The position numbers and the translations under genes are program-made. Below the pieces are notes generated by a model. That model did no database searches. It saw only the letters and a list, made by a program, of their open reading frames with translations, and had not been told where the DNA came from. From JAAFKA01 sp043748455 (GTDB lineage Bacteria > Bacteroidota > Bacteroidia > Cytophagales > Thermoflexibacteraceae): a stretch of 7,636 nt of DNA. Below are positions 1 through 5,954 of the stretch, in pieces. How positions within the stretch are numbered: the first letter of the stretch is position 1; each line of letters starts with the position of its first letter. The stretch is from the NCBI GenBank assembly GCA_043748455.1, contig JAYTNF010000291.1, positions 1 through 7,636 of the forward strand. The letters are read 5' to 3'.

Positions 1-165
1 GTCGGGATTAATTACAGCCACCGCAGTACCATAAGCATCTGTAAACCAAGAATTTGTATAGGTTTTGAGGTAATCTAACCAAATTTGCTGCCCAGAAGAT
101 TCAAAACCTGTTGGGGCTGCATTATTAAGATAATCGTAAAGAAATTTTGTGCTTGTTGCGTCCAT
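1..165 (-). CDS. M42 family metallopeptidase, N-terminal fragment (cut by window edge)
   Basis: This is the first 55 codons of a gene that runs off the left edge. It starts at the ATG on the minus strand at 163-165 (MDATSTKFLYDYLNN...). The reading NAAPTGFE (residues 15-22), then IWLDYLK and an ending YGTAVAVINPD, matches the conserved N-terminus of M42 aminopeptidases (glutamyl aminopeptidase/FrvX/endoglucanase-M type). In these, the PTG-E segment opens the peptidase fold and the stretch just after VINP leads to the first metal-binding His. M42 enzymes are cytoplasmic, cobalt- or zinc-dependent aminopeptidases that usually form 12-subunit tetrahedral shells. The metal ligands lie outside the window, so activity cannot be judged. 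No Shine-Dalgarno site is evident. The upstream gap holds a palindromic repeat. The family call is from memory of the N-terminal pattern and is fairly secure despite the short length. Confidence 0.85.
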   Translation of the reverse strand, partial: MDATSTKFLYDYLNNAAPTGFESSGQQIWLDYLKTYTNSWFTDAYGTAVAVINPD

Positions 166-221
166 ATTATTTTATTATTGTAAATTTATATTGTGGTTAT
201 ATATTAAAATCTCAAATTTGA

Positions 222-304
222 TTTGTCATTCTGATCTTGCGAAGAATCTGGATTATTGTCGTAAAATCAATAGTTCAGATTCTTCGCAAGCTCAGAATGA
301 CAAA
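222..304. repeat. Palindromic repeat, copy 1 (29-nt arms, 25-nt loop)
   Basis: The left arm 222-250 and right arm 276-304 are reverse complements over 29 positions with a single mismatch (T235 against C291). The core reads GTCATTCTGATCTTGCGAAG on the left. A second copy of the same arm sequence lies at 7376-7449. The element begins 27 nt past the stop codon of the minus-strand gene at 331-975 and lies before the M42 peptidase start at 165. It could therefore fold at the 3' end of that transcript and stop or stabilise it. No strong T-run follows it on the minus strand, so terminator function is only inferred. The general look (palindromic, intergenic, repeated) resembles REP-like or MITE-like elements. 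Confidence 0.9.
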
Positions 305-330
305 TTTATAATTTTATATTATAATTTTAG

Positions 331-975
331 TTAATCTTTGCAATATAACAATTTTACGATTTGTAAATGTTTATAAATTAATTTTAAGGTATCAATTTCC
401 AAACAATCAAATTGCTTTGAAACATAAAAAAAATAATTACCACTTGCCTCTTTTTCTAAGATACAAAAAAACCAATTTCGCCCAATAATGTAGGCACCAC
501 GCATAATATTGACTTGGTTTAGGGCAGTTGCAGCCAAAAGTTCTGCTAAAAGTTGGTCTTCTACATCTTTATCTGCTTGGGTTGGCTTAAATTCTTGTAT
601 GAGAAAATAAGGTTTACGAGGTTCTTTTATACCTTTTGCAACCATATAATCTGCAAATCCATTGAGAATTACGCCATTTACTTCTGCTCTTAAACTTGCA
701 TGATAAAAATCATTTACATGACCATGCATAAATTCCACCTTACCCAAAATATAGGAGATGAATTTCATTTTCAAATCTTCTTCTGAATAAGATGGTAAAT
801 AAAGGTAGTTTTTATCAATTAATTTCTGCAAAAAAACAGTTTCTTCCTCATTTACTTCATAATTACTTTCAAACCATGTGGTAAATTTTGAATGATTTAA
901 TTCTTTTTTTAGTGGAACTATTTCTATAAGTTCCGAAAATTTAATAGACGAAAAATTATATTGTAGCTTTTCCAT
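331..975 (-). CDS. PD-(D/E)XK nuclease-like protein of a Bacteroidota family, function unknown
   Basis: A 214-residue soluble protein with no signal peptide or membrane segment. It resembles a family found often, sometimes in several copies, in Bacteroidota genomes and usually annotated as hypothetical. Its central part fits a PD-(D/E)XK nuclease core: GFADYMV with Asp109, then a buried strand YFLIQEFK with Glu128 and Lys130 (the E-x-K signature), then a helix starting Gln141 (QLLAELLAA). The strand YIIGRNWFF (162-170) is another block I recall from the family. The N-terminal 75 residues look helical and charged, with an ITTW-like segment (FTTWFESNYE, 31-40). These motifs make nuclease ancestry plausible, but catalysis is not shown and the family may be degenerate. 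The gene stands alone: 118 nt separate it from rfaE1 upstream, and a palindrome follows its stop. No methyltransferase or other restriction partner is next to it. Confidence 0.8.
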   Translation of the reverse strand: MEKLQYNFSSIKFSELIEIVPLKKELNHSKFTTWFESNYEVNEEETVFLQKLIDKNYLYLPSYSEEDLKMKFISYILGKVEFMHGHVNDFYHASLRAEVNGVILNGFADYMVAKGIKEPRKPYFLIQEFKPTQADKDVEDQLLAELLAATALNQVNIMRGAYIIGRNWFFCILEKEASGNYFFYVSKQFDCLEIDTLKLIYKHLQIVKLLYCKD

Positions 976-1093
976 AATTATAGTGTAACATAGATTTTAG
1001 TCTGTGCATAATTTTTTTAAAATTTGTGAATTTCATCATGCAATTTACTAAATTTTTTACAAAAAATGTTGGGTAACTAAAATATTCTAAATT

Positions 1094-2080
1094 TTATATT
1101 CCCAATCTTATAGCCTCTGCTAATAATTTTTGTTTGCCTATTGGCACAACTCCAAGTTGCTCGCAAACCAAACCACCACCCAAATTTGCTAATGCAGCTG
1201 TTTGTTCCAAACTTAATTCTAATGCAGTACATAAAGCTGCAATGCTTACAACAGTATCACCAGCACCCGAAACATCGGCAATTTCTCGTTTATGTGCTGC
1301 AATTCTATGATTTTCTACATCATTAGCCACAAAAACGCCATGTTCTGACAAAGTAATTAAAGCTGTATTGATTTGCATTTCATGGCGAAATTTGGCTACT
1401 GTGTCTGCTAAATTTGTATTCAAATTTGTGTTCAGATTGATTTCTATTTTCAAACCTTCTTTCAATTCTTTCAAATTTGGTTTGAATAAAGTTGTGTGTT
1501 TATAATGCCAAAAGTTACGTTTTTTAGGGTCAACAATTGTTGGAATGTTGTTTTTGTTAGCAAATTCTATAATTTCGCTAATATTATCTGCGGTCAAAAC
1601 TCCCTTATCATAGTCTTCAAAAATAATAGCATGGGCTGTTTTTGCTAATTTTTTGATACGTTGCACCAATAAATCCGATTCGTTTTTATGAATAGCCTCA
1701 TCAGTTTCAATATCTACTCTTAAAATATGTTGAGAACCTGCCAAAATTCGATGTTTAATAGTTGTAATACGTTTATCGGCACGTAAAATTCCTTCGGTAC
1801 TCATGTTTTGTTGTTGCAAAAGTTTTTCAAGACTATTTGCTTCCTCATCATCACCAATAACAGAACACAAAATTGGTGTTGCACCCAATGCTTGCACATT
1901 TAGAGCAACATTGGCAGCACCGCCAAGCCTACGTTCTTGTTTGCGAATATTGACAATAGGAACTGGTGCTTCAGGCGAAATTCTATCGACATTTCCCCAA
2001 ATATATGAATCTATCATGACATCGCCTACAATGATGATTTTCAAGTCATTAAAGTCATTAAATATTTCTGTTAAGGTCAT
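1094..2080 (-). CDS. rfaE1: D-glycero-beta-D-manno-heptose-7-phosphate kinase (RfaE1, kinase-only form)
   Basis: A 328-residue PfkB/ribokinase-family kinase. It phosphorylates heptose 7-phosphate at C1 on the way to ADP-heptose, the precursor of LPS inner core; it acts in the cytoplasm. Visible landmarks are VGDVMIDSYIWG (18-29), RISPEAPVP (33-41), the substrate-site GGAANVALN (53-61), EDYDKG (155-160), DPKKRNF (184-190), KPNLKE (200-205) and the second PfkB signature DVSGAGDT (269-276), where Asp275 is the expected catalytic base. The length matches the kinase domain alone. The C-terminal nucleotidyltransferase domain found in the fused HldE of enterobacteria is absent, so a separate RfaE2 should exist elsewhere. 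A short tandem repeat NTNLNTNL (217-224) lies in a probable surface loop. The gene is divergent from gmd across a repeat-rich intergenic region. The assignment to heptose rather than another sugar rests on RISPEAPVP and overall similarity. Confidence 0.93.
   Translation of the reverse strand: MTLTEIFNDFNDLKIIIVGDVMIDSYIWGNVDRISPEAPVPIVNIRKQERRLGGAANVALNVQALGATPILCSVIGDDEEANSLEKLLQQQNMSTEGILRADKRITTIKHRILAGSQHILRVDIETDEAIHKNESDLLVQRIKKLAKTAHAIIFEDYDKGVLTADNISEIIEFANKNNIPTIVDPKKRNFWHYKHTTLFKPNLKELKEGLKIEINLNTNLNTNLADTVAKFRHEMQINTALITLSEHGVFVANDVENHRIAAHKREIADVSGAGDTVVSIAALCTALELSLEQTAALANLGGGLVCEQLGVVPIGKQKLLAEAIRLGI
1410..1445. repeat. 12-nt tandem repeat inside rfaE1
   Basis: Two near-identical 12-nt units on the plus strand (1410-1421 and 1422-1433, differing at one base) are followed by a degenerate third unit (1434-1445). 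On the coding strand they encode Asn-Thr-Asn-Leu twice after Ile-Asn-Leu. The repeat is in frame and falls in the linker after KPNLKELKEGL, so length changes in multiples of 12 nt would keep the kinase frame open. Confidence 0.75.
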
Positions 2081-2186
2081 TTAGTGCTTAGTTTTGAGTG
2101 TTTAGTTTTGAGTGTTTAGTGTTTAATTTTTAGTGTCTAGTTTTTCAACTAACGACTAACGACTAAAAACTAAAAACTAAAAACTC
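2081..2186. repeat. Inverted array of 7-nt repeats between divergent rfaE1 and gmd
   Basis: The stretch reads almost wholly in 7-nt units. The left half (2081-2143) is nine units of the form TTAGTGT/TTAGTTT/TGAGTGT. After a 3-nt spacer (2144-2146), the right half (2147-2186) is five full units of the complementary form AACTAAC/GACTAAC/AACTAAA plus a partial AACTC. The two halves can fold into a long imperfect hairpin with a tiny loop. Within the left half a 14-nt unit ending TTTTGAGTG is also directly repeated (2087-2100, 2101-2114). The array abuts the rfaE1 start codon (ATG at 2078-2080), so it would sit in the 5' leader of the rfaE1 mRNA. Similar ACTAAAAACT strings are, as I recall, common between genes in Bacteroidota, but I know of no settled function. 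Confidence 0.85.
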
Positions 2187-2191
2187 ATTTA

Positions 2192-2199
2192 CAAAATTA
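2192..2199 (-). promoter_or_regulatory. Possible rfaE1 promoter -7 box (TAATTTTG)
   Basis: On the minus strand the sequence fits the Bacteroidota consensus TAnnTTTG. It lies about 110 nt upstream of the rfaE1 start, so the leader would include the heptamer array. I see no good TTTG-like -33 element at the usual distance, and such boxes arise by chance in AT-rich DNA, so this is weak. Confidence 0.22.
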
Positions 2200-2244
2200 G
2201 CTATAAATTTTATAATTCTTAGAAATTAATTGCTATTAAGTAAT

Positions 2245-2275
2245 TTTGTTTGTAGCATTTTTTCACTTATTTTTG
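2245..2275 (+). promoter_or_regulatory. Possible gmd promoter (TTTG ... TATTTTTG)
   Basis: A TTTG at 2245-2248 (-33-like) is followed after 19 nt by TATTTTTG at 2268-2275, which fits the Bacteroidota -7 consensus TAnnTTTG. The start of transcription would fall close to 2280-2283, giving a leader of about a dozen bases before the gmd ATG at 2295. A further match, TAATTTTG, lies at 2241-2248. The spacing is right, but the AT-rich context makes chance matches likely. Confidence 0.35.
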
Positions 2276-2294
2276 AATTTTAAAATCAACATTC

Positions 2295-3407
2295 ATGAAA
2301 AAGGCATTAATTACAGGCGTAACAGGACAAGATGGTGCATATTTATCGGAGCTTTTGCTATCAAAAGGCTATGAGGTTCATGGCATTAAACGCAGAAGTT
2401 CTTTGTTTAATACAGATAGAATTGACCATTTATACCAAGACCCACACACAACAAATTATAAATTTAAGTTACATTATGGAGATTTAACAGATGCAACTAA
2501 TCTTATTAGAATTATCCAAGAAATTCAGCCCGATGAAATTTATAATCTCGGTGCAATGTCGCATGTAAGAGTAAGTTTTGATATGCCCGAATATGTGGCA
2601 AATGTTGATGGATTAGGCACTTTGCGAATTTTAGAGGCAGTAAGAATATTAGGTTTAACGGAAAAAACACGCATTTATCAAGCCTCAACTTCCGAGTTAT
2701 ATGGTTTGGTGCAAGAAATTCCGCAATCTGAAAGAACTCCTTTTTACCCTCGTTCTCCGTATGCAGTGGCTAAAATCTATGGCTATTGGATAACCGTTAA
2801 TTATCGTGAAGCCTATAATATGTTTGCTACAAATGGTATTTTGTTTAACCATGAAAGTCCGTTGCGAGGCGAAACTTTTGTTACTCGTAAAATTACAAGA
2901 GGTGTTGCACGCATTGCATTAGGTTTGCAAGACAAACTTTTTATGGGAAATATTGATGCACAACGTGATTGGGGACACGCAAAAGATTATGTAGAGGCAA
3001 TGTGGTTGATTTTGCAACAAGACAAACCCGATGACTATGTAATTGCAACAGGTGTAACAACAAGTGTGCGAGAATTTATCCGCATGGCATTTAATGAGGT
3101 TGGCTTTGAAATTGGATTTAAAGGTGAGGGAATTAATGAGAAAGGTTATATCAAAAAATGTCATAACCCAGAATATCAATTAGCAGAAGGTACAGAAATA
3201 TTTGCTATTGACCCTCGCTATTTTAGACCAACTGAGGTAGATTTATTGATTGGCGACCCTACAAAATCGCAAACCAAATTAGGCTGGAAACCAAAATATG
3301 ATTTGCCAATGTTGGTGGCAGAAATGATGGAATCTGATATTAAATTGTTTAAACGTGATACCTATTTGCGTGAAGGCGGACACAAAACATTGAATTATTA
3401 CGAATAA
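2295..3407 (+). CDS. gmd: GDP-mannose 4,6-dehydratase
   Basis: A full-length 370-residue short-chain dehydrogenase/reductase of the extended type. It converts GDP-D-mannose to GDP-4-keto-6-deoxy-D-mannose, the branch point to GDP-L-fucose, GDP-D-rhamnose and related sugars for LPS, capsule or glycoprotein glycans; it is cytoplasmic and binds NADP(H). The Rossmann motif is GVTGQDG (8-14), with IKRRSS (31-36) next to the cofactor. HYGDLTD (60-66) and YNLGAMSHV (83-91) follow. The catalytic set is Thr132 and Glu134 in ASTSELYG, with Tyr156 and Lys160 in SPYAVAK. NHESPLRGETFVTRKITRG (185-203) and DPRYFRPTEVD...GDPTKS (306-324) are family hallmarks. All key residues are present. The start ATG fits the usual MKKALITG opening. 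The usual partner, GDP-L-fucose synthase (fcl), does not follow; a membrane protein starts 6 nt later. Confidence 0.97.
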   Translation: MKKALITGVTGQDGAYLSELLLSKGYEVHGIKRRSSLFNTDRIDHLYQDPHTTNYKFKLHYGDLTDATNLIRIIQEIQPDEIYNLGAMSHVRVSFDMPEYVANVDGLGTLRILEAVRILGLTEKTRIYQASTSELYGLVQEIPQSERTPFYPRSPYAVAKIYGYWITVNYREAYNMFATNGILFNHESPLRGETFVTRKITRGVARIALGLQDKLFMGNIDAQRDWGHAKDYVEAMWLILQQDKPDDYVIATGVTTSVREFIRMAFNEVGFEIGFKGEGINEKGYIKKCHNPEYQLAEGTEIFAIDPRYFRPTEVDLLIGDPTKSQTKLGWKPKYDLPMLVAEMMESDIKLFKRDTYLREGGHKTLNYYE

Positions 3408-3413
3408 AATTTT

Positions 3414-4157
3414 ATGAAAAGACGTTATTTTTCAATGTTTGAAAAAATTAAATTTTTTTGTTTTGATACTTCTATATTGATTGGGCTAATTTGGTTAATG
3501 ATTAGCCTGCCTTTGGCAATAATGGTTATCAAAACCGTTATTATAGAAGAAGAAATGGCTTTATATCATTCGCCTTCTTATACAGAAGGCACTGATACAA
3601 AAGTAAAAAAACAAAGCACTAAAAGCAATCCACTTTATAATCATACCATTCTCTATCAAGTAAATGGTAAATCTTATGAAGTAATTCTTGCTAATGCAAT
3701 TTCTGATACCATTAAAGAGAAAGTCAAGGTAAAATATTTAGCTGAAGCTCCTGCAATTTCAACAGCAGAGGATTTGTCTATGGGCATGATTATTTTCCAC
3801 ATTGTGTTTATGAGTGCTATTCCTTGTATAGGTTTTCCGTTCTTTTCGGGTATAAAAAAATTGTATCAAAATCTAACTGTTTTAGAAAATGGTGAGATTG
3901 CTTTAGGAAAATTTTTACGTTCAGAAACTCTAAGTACGTCAAAAGCTAAACATTCGATAATGAAATTATATTTCTCATTTAGGGACAAAGATGGAAACGA
4001 ACAAGAAACATCAGTAGAAACACATCTTACAAAAAAATTGCAAGATGAACCTTTAAAGATGTTAGTTTATATGCCTAATGATGCAGGAAAGTCCGTATTT
4101 TTAGATATTGTGCCTTCCTTTGTGCGTAAGAAATTGGAAGTTGAGTTTGAGAAATAA
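3414..4157 (+). CDS. Two-helix membrane protein resembling DUF3592, function unknown
   Basis: A 247-residue protein with two clear hydrophobic segments, about residues 19-43 and 122-146. Each is followed by a mainly beta, hydrophilic region. The first (about 75-118) has YQVNGKSYEV and ends VKVKYLAEAPAIST. The second (about 154-232) has ENGEIALGKFL, a strand LYFSFRDKDGNEQETS and LVYMPNDAGKSVFLDIVPS. The pattern 'strand, DxxGxxY-like turn, V-x-Y-x-P-x-x-P-like end' resembles DUF3592 domains, and the protein looks like a tandem duplication of that helix-plus-beta unit. The match is by pattern only. The start lies 6 nt after the gmd stop, so the two are probably co-transcribed, but no functional link to sugar synthesis is visible. 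Met8 (ATG at 3435) is an alternative start. It is unlikely to be secreted, as the first helix lacks a cleavage site that I can identify. Confidence 0.75.
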   Translation: MKRRYFSMFEKIKFFCFDTSILIGLIWLMISLPLAIMVIKTVIIEEEMALYHSPSYTEGTDTKVKKQSTKSNPLYNHTILYQVNGKSYEVILANAISDTIKEKVKVKYLAEAPAISTAEDLSMGMIIFHIVFMSAIPCIGFPFFSGIKKLYQNLTVLENGEIALGKFLRSETLSTSKAKHSIMKLYFSFRDKDGNEQETSVETHLTKKLQDEPLKMLVYMPNDAGKSVFLDIVPSFVRKKLEVEFEK

Positions 4158-4228
4158 GTAGTTTTTATACTACAAAACATATATTTTCCAACAAAATAGC
4201 TATAAAAATTAGCACTTTTATTATAAAA

Positions 4229-4287
4229 AAGTTAGTCTTAATAACAAAAGTGTGCGTAGCTGGAGCTACGCACTACTTACCTAACTT
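4229..4287 (-). terminator. Strong nested hairpin, likely terminator of prfA
   Basis: A perfect 10-bp stem (GTGCGTAGCT at 4252-4261, complement at 4264-4273) is extended by AAGT/ACTT across a one-base bulge. It is enclosed by an outer pair AAGTTAG (4229-4235) and CTAACTT (4281-4287). Read on the minus strand, the outer arm ends in a run of six T (4230-4225), as expected for an intrinsic terminator of transcripts coming from prfA. It lies between converging genes, so it may also stop read-through from the plus-strand gmd operon, though no T-run of that quality follows on the plus strand. Confidence 0.6.
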
Positions 4288-4291
4288 AGAT

Positions 4292-4316
4292 TAATTACTT
4301 GATTACCAAGTAATTA
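4292..4316. repeat. Second perfect hairpin between converging genes
   Basis: A 10-bp perfect inverted repeat, TAATTACTTG (4292-4301) and its complement CAAGTAATTA (4307-4316), has a 5-nt loop. It lies 18 nt past the prfA stop codon. No T-run follows on either strand, so on its own it is a poor terminator. It may act with the adjacent hairpin at 4229-4287 or protect the 3' end of the transcript. Confidence 0.6.
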
Positions 4317-4334
4317 GCAGTAAAATCAATAAAA

Positions 4335-5399
4335 TTAAGCAGAAACTAATCTTTCTGCATTATCTGCCAAACGAAGTTCACTAATAAAATCCTCAATCTG
4401 TCCGTCCATTACAGCCGACAAATTATAAATTGTATAATTAACTCGGTGGTCTGTTACCCTACTTTGCGGATAATTGTAGGTACGAATTTTGTCCGACCTG
4501 TCGCCACCACCAACCATAGTTCTACGTTGTGCAGAAATAGCATCATTATGTTTTGCTAATTCTATTTCATAAATTCTTGCCTTCAATACCTTTAATGCCT
4601 TATCAAAGTTTTTAATTTGCGATTTTTCATCTTGACATTGCACCACAATTCCAGAAGGAATATGCGTTAGACGAACAGCAGAATACGTTGTATTTACTGA
4701 TTGCCCACCAGGTCCTGATGAACAAAATGTATCTTTTCTAATATCATTCAAATTTACATTTACTTCAACATCATCTGCTTCGGGCAACACTGCAACAGTA
4801 GCTGCCGATGTGTGAACTCTGCCCTGTGTTTCGGTTTCAGGCACACGCTGAACTCGGTGAACACCAGCCTCGTATTTCATCATGCCATACACATCTTCGC
4901 CACTTACAGACACAATAATCTCCTTGTAACCACCAGAAACTCCGTCAGTGAAGTCAATAGTTTCCATTTTCCATTTCTTTTTCTCTGCAAATCTTTGATA
5001 CATGCGGAATAAATCTCCTGCAAAAATAGATGATTCATCGCCACCAGCACCACCACGAATTTCCAAAATAATATCTTTGCTGTCATTAGGGTCTTTTGGA
5101 ATGAGCATTTCTTTGATTTTTTCCTCCAAAATTGCTACTTGGGGCTCCAACTCGTCTTTCTCTAATTTAGCCATGACACGAAAATCAGGGTCTTTTTCTG
5201 TCTGCAATATTTCTTTTACGCCTTGTATATTATTAAGTAAATTGCGATATAAAAAATATTGCTCTACTATTTTGCCAAGTTCTTTATATTCCTTGTTTAG
5301 TTTTGCATAAACTTTCATATCAACCATTTGCTCAGGTTGCACAATTAAATCGGCAACTTCATCATACCGTTTTTTGATGTCTTCTAATTTCTCCAGCAT
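4335..5399 (-). CDS. prfA: Peptide chain release factor 1
   Basis: A 354-residue class I release factor that reads UAA and UAG at the ribosomal A site and triggers release of the finished protein. Domain order is normal: an N-terminal helical domain (1-100), the EIRGGAGGDE block (113-122), then KYEAGVHRVQRVPETETQGRVHTSA. The tripeptide Pro187-Glu188-Thr189 is the P-x-T stop-codon reader of RF1, so this is not RF2, which has SPF. The catalytic loop SSGPGGQSVNT (227-237) contains Gly-Gly-Gln at 231-233, and the C-terminal RTYNYPQSRVTDHRVN is typical. There is no in-frame stop or frameshift. The middle residue of P-x-T is Glu rather than the Ala or Val of enterobacteria and bacilli; it varies between phyla. 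A promoter-like box lies about 26 nt upstream and hairpins lie downstream, so it may be a single-gene transcript. Confidence 0.97.
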   Translation of the reverse strand: MLEKLEDIKKRYDEVADLIVQPEQMVDMKVYAKLNKEYKELGKIVEQYFLYRNLLNNIQGVKEILQTEKDPDFRVMAKLEKDELEPQVAILEEKIKEMLIPKDPNDSKDIILEIRGGAGGDESSIFAGDLFRMYQRFAEKKKWKMETIDFTDGVSGGYKEIIVSVSGEDVYGMMKYEAGVHRVQRVPETETQGRVHTSAATVAVLPEADDVEVNVNLNDIRKDTFCSSGPGGQSVNTTYSAVRLTHIPSGIVVQCQDEKSQIKNFDKALKVLKARIYEIELAKHNDAISAQRRTMVGGGDRSDKIRTYNYPQSRVTDHRVNYTIYNLSAVMDGQIEDFISELRLADNAERLVSA

Positions 5400-5424
5400 A
5401 TTGCTAAGTTTTACTATGTTTTTG

Positions 5425-5432
5425 CAAAGGTA
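5425..5432 (-). promoter_or_regulatory. Probable prfA promoter -7 box (TACCTTTG)
   Basis: On the minus strand TACCTTTGC is an exact match to the Bacteroidota -7 consensus TAnnTTTG(C). It lies about 26 nt before the prfA ATG (5397-5399), giving a short leader of about 15-20 nt, which is typical of the group. A clear TTTG -33 box is not visible at the expected distance; the T-rich stretch just upstream is too close. The GC content of this box stands out from its AT-only surroundings. Confidence 0.6.
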
Positions 5433-5490
5433 GCAAAAAATAGTAAATCTTAGTTATAGATATGAAATATTATTTAGGAAATATATAAAA

Positions 5491-5871
5491 TTATTTTACT
5501 GCAATACAAGAGATTTCAACATTTACATCTTTTGGCAAACGACTTACCTCAACAGTTTCTCTTGCAGGGTGATTTGTTTCAAAATATTGTCCATAAATTC
5601 CGTTAATTGTTACAAAATCATTCATGTTGCGAATAAAAATGGTGCATTTTACTACATTTCCCATATCCATATCGGCTGCATTGAGAATATACTGCAAATT
5701 TTTTAATACTTGATGAGTTTCTGATGAAATATCTTCTGTGATAAGTTTACCACTTGACGGTTCTATGGCTATTTGACCTGAAACATATAAAACTCCACCT
5801 GCCAATGTTGCTTGGCTATAAGGCCCAATGGGTGCAGGTGCATAATGACTATGTACGATTGTTTTTGACAT
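5491..5871 (-). CDS. ridA: RidA family reactive intermediate (enamine/imine) deaminase
   Basis: A 126-residue member of the YjgF/YER057c/UK114 family, of the archetypal RidA type and length. RidA hydrolyses reactive enamine/imine intermediates made by PLP enzymes such as threonine dehydratase, releasing 2-ketoacids and ammonia, and so protects other PLP enzymes from damage. It forms cytoplasmic trimers with active sites between subunits. Seen in the sequence: IGPYSQA (15-21) with Tyr18, LYVSGQIA (28-35), NMNDFVTINGIYGQYF (82-97) with Asn90, and HPARETVEVSRLPKDVNVEI (101-120), in which Arg104 is the substrate-carboxylate residue and Glu119 the conserved acidic residue. All expected active-site positions are kept. 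It lies 91 nt upstream of prfA on the same strand, but the prfA promoter box in the gap suggests separate expression. No ilvA or tdc gene is adjacent. Confidence 0.95.
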   Translation of the reverse strand: MSKTIVHSHYAPAPIGPYSQATLAGGVLYVSGQIAIEPSSGKLITEDISSETHQVLKNLQYILNAADMDMGNVVKCTIFIRNMNDFVTINGIYGQYFETNHPARETVEVSRLPKDVNVEISCIAVK

Positions 5872-5954
5872 AATAGTAGAAAATTAGATATTAAATTGTT
5901 AGAGAATCAAAGCACAAATTAAAATTTATGCTACAAATAAATTGATAACTTTTA

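Noticed and set aside
301..308. TAAATTTG on the minus strand as a -7 box for the M42 peptidase
   Set aside because: It overlaps the end of the palindrome, has no -33 partner and would place the whole hairpin in the leader; most likely a chance match.
149..334. 61-residue plus-strand open frame between the peptidase and nuclease-like genes
   Set aside because: It runs through the palindromic repeat and overlaps the M42 start on the other strand; composition is AT-driven and shows no family pattern.
337..348. Shared 12-mer TTTGCAATATAA here and near 6837-6848
   Set aside because: Short, AT-rich and without flanking similarity; expected by chance in this composition.
1052..1067. AT-only hairpin (ATTTTTT/AAAAAAT) downstream of rfaE1 as a terminator
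   Set aside because: The stem contains only A-T pairs with a 2-nt loop, so it is too weak to support a terminator call.
1803..2084. 93-residue plus-strand open frame opposite rfaE1
   Set aside because: It is the antisense shadow of the conserved kinase N-terminus and shows no protein-like pattern.
2081..2186. CRISPR array
   Set aside because: Units are 7 nt with no spacers of constant length, and there are no cas genes; it is a short-period inverted repeat.
2919..3179. 86-residue minus-strand open frame inside gmd
   Set aside because: Cys- and Phe-rich shadow of a strongly conserved plus-strand gene.
4812..5310. Several small open frames on both strands inside prfA
   Set aside because: They overlap the conserved release factor frame and have no recognisable features.
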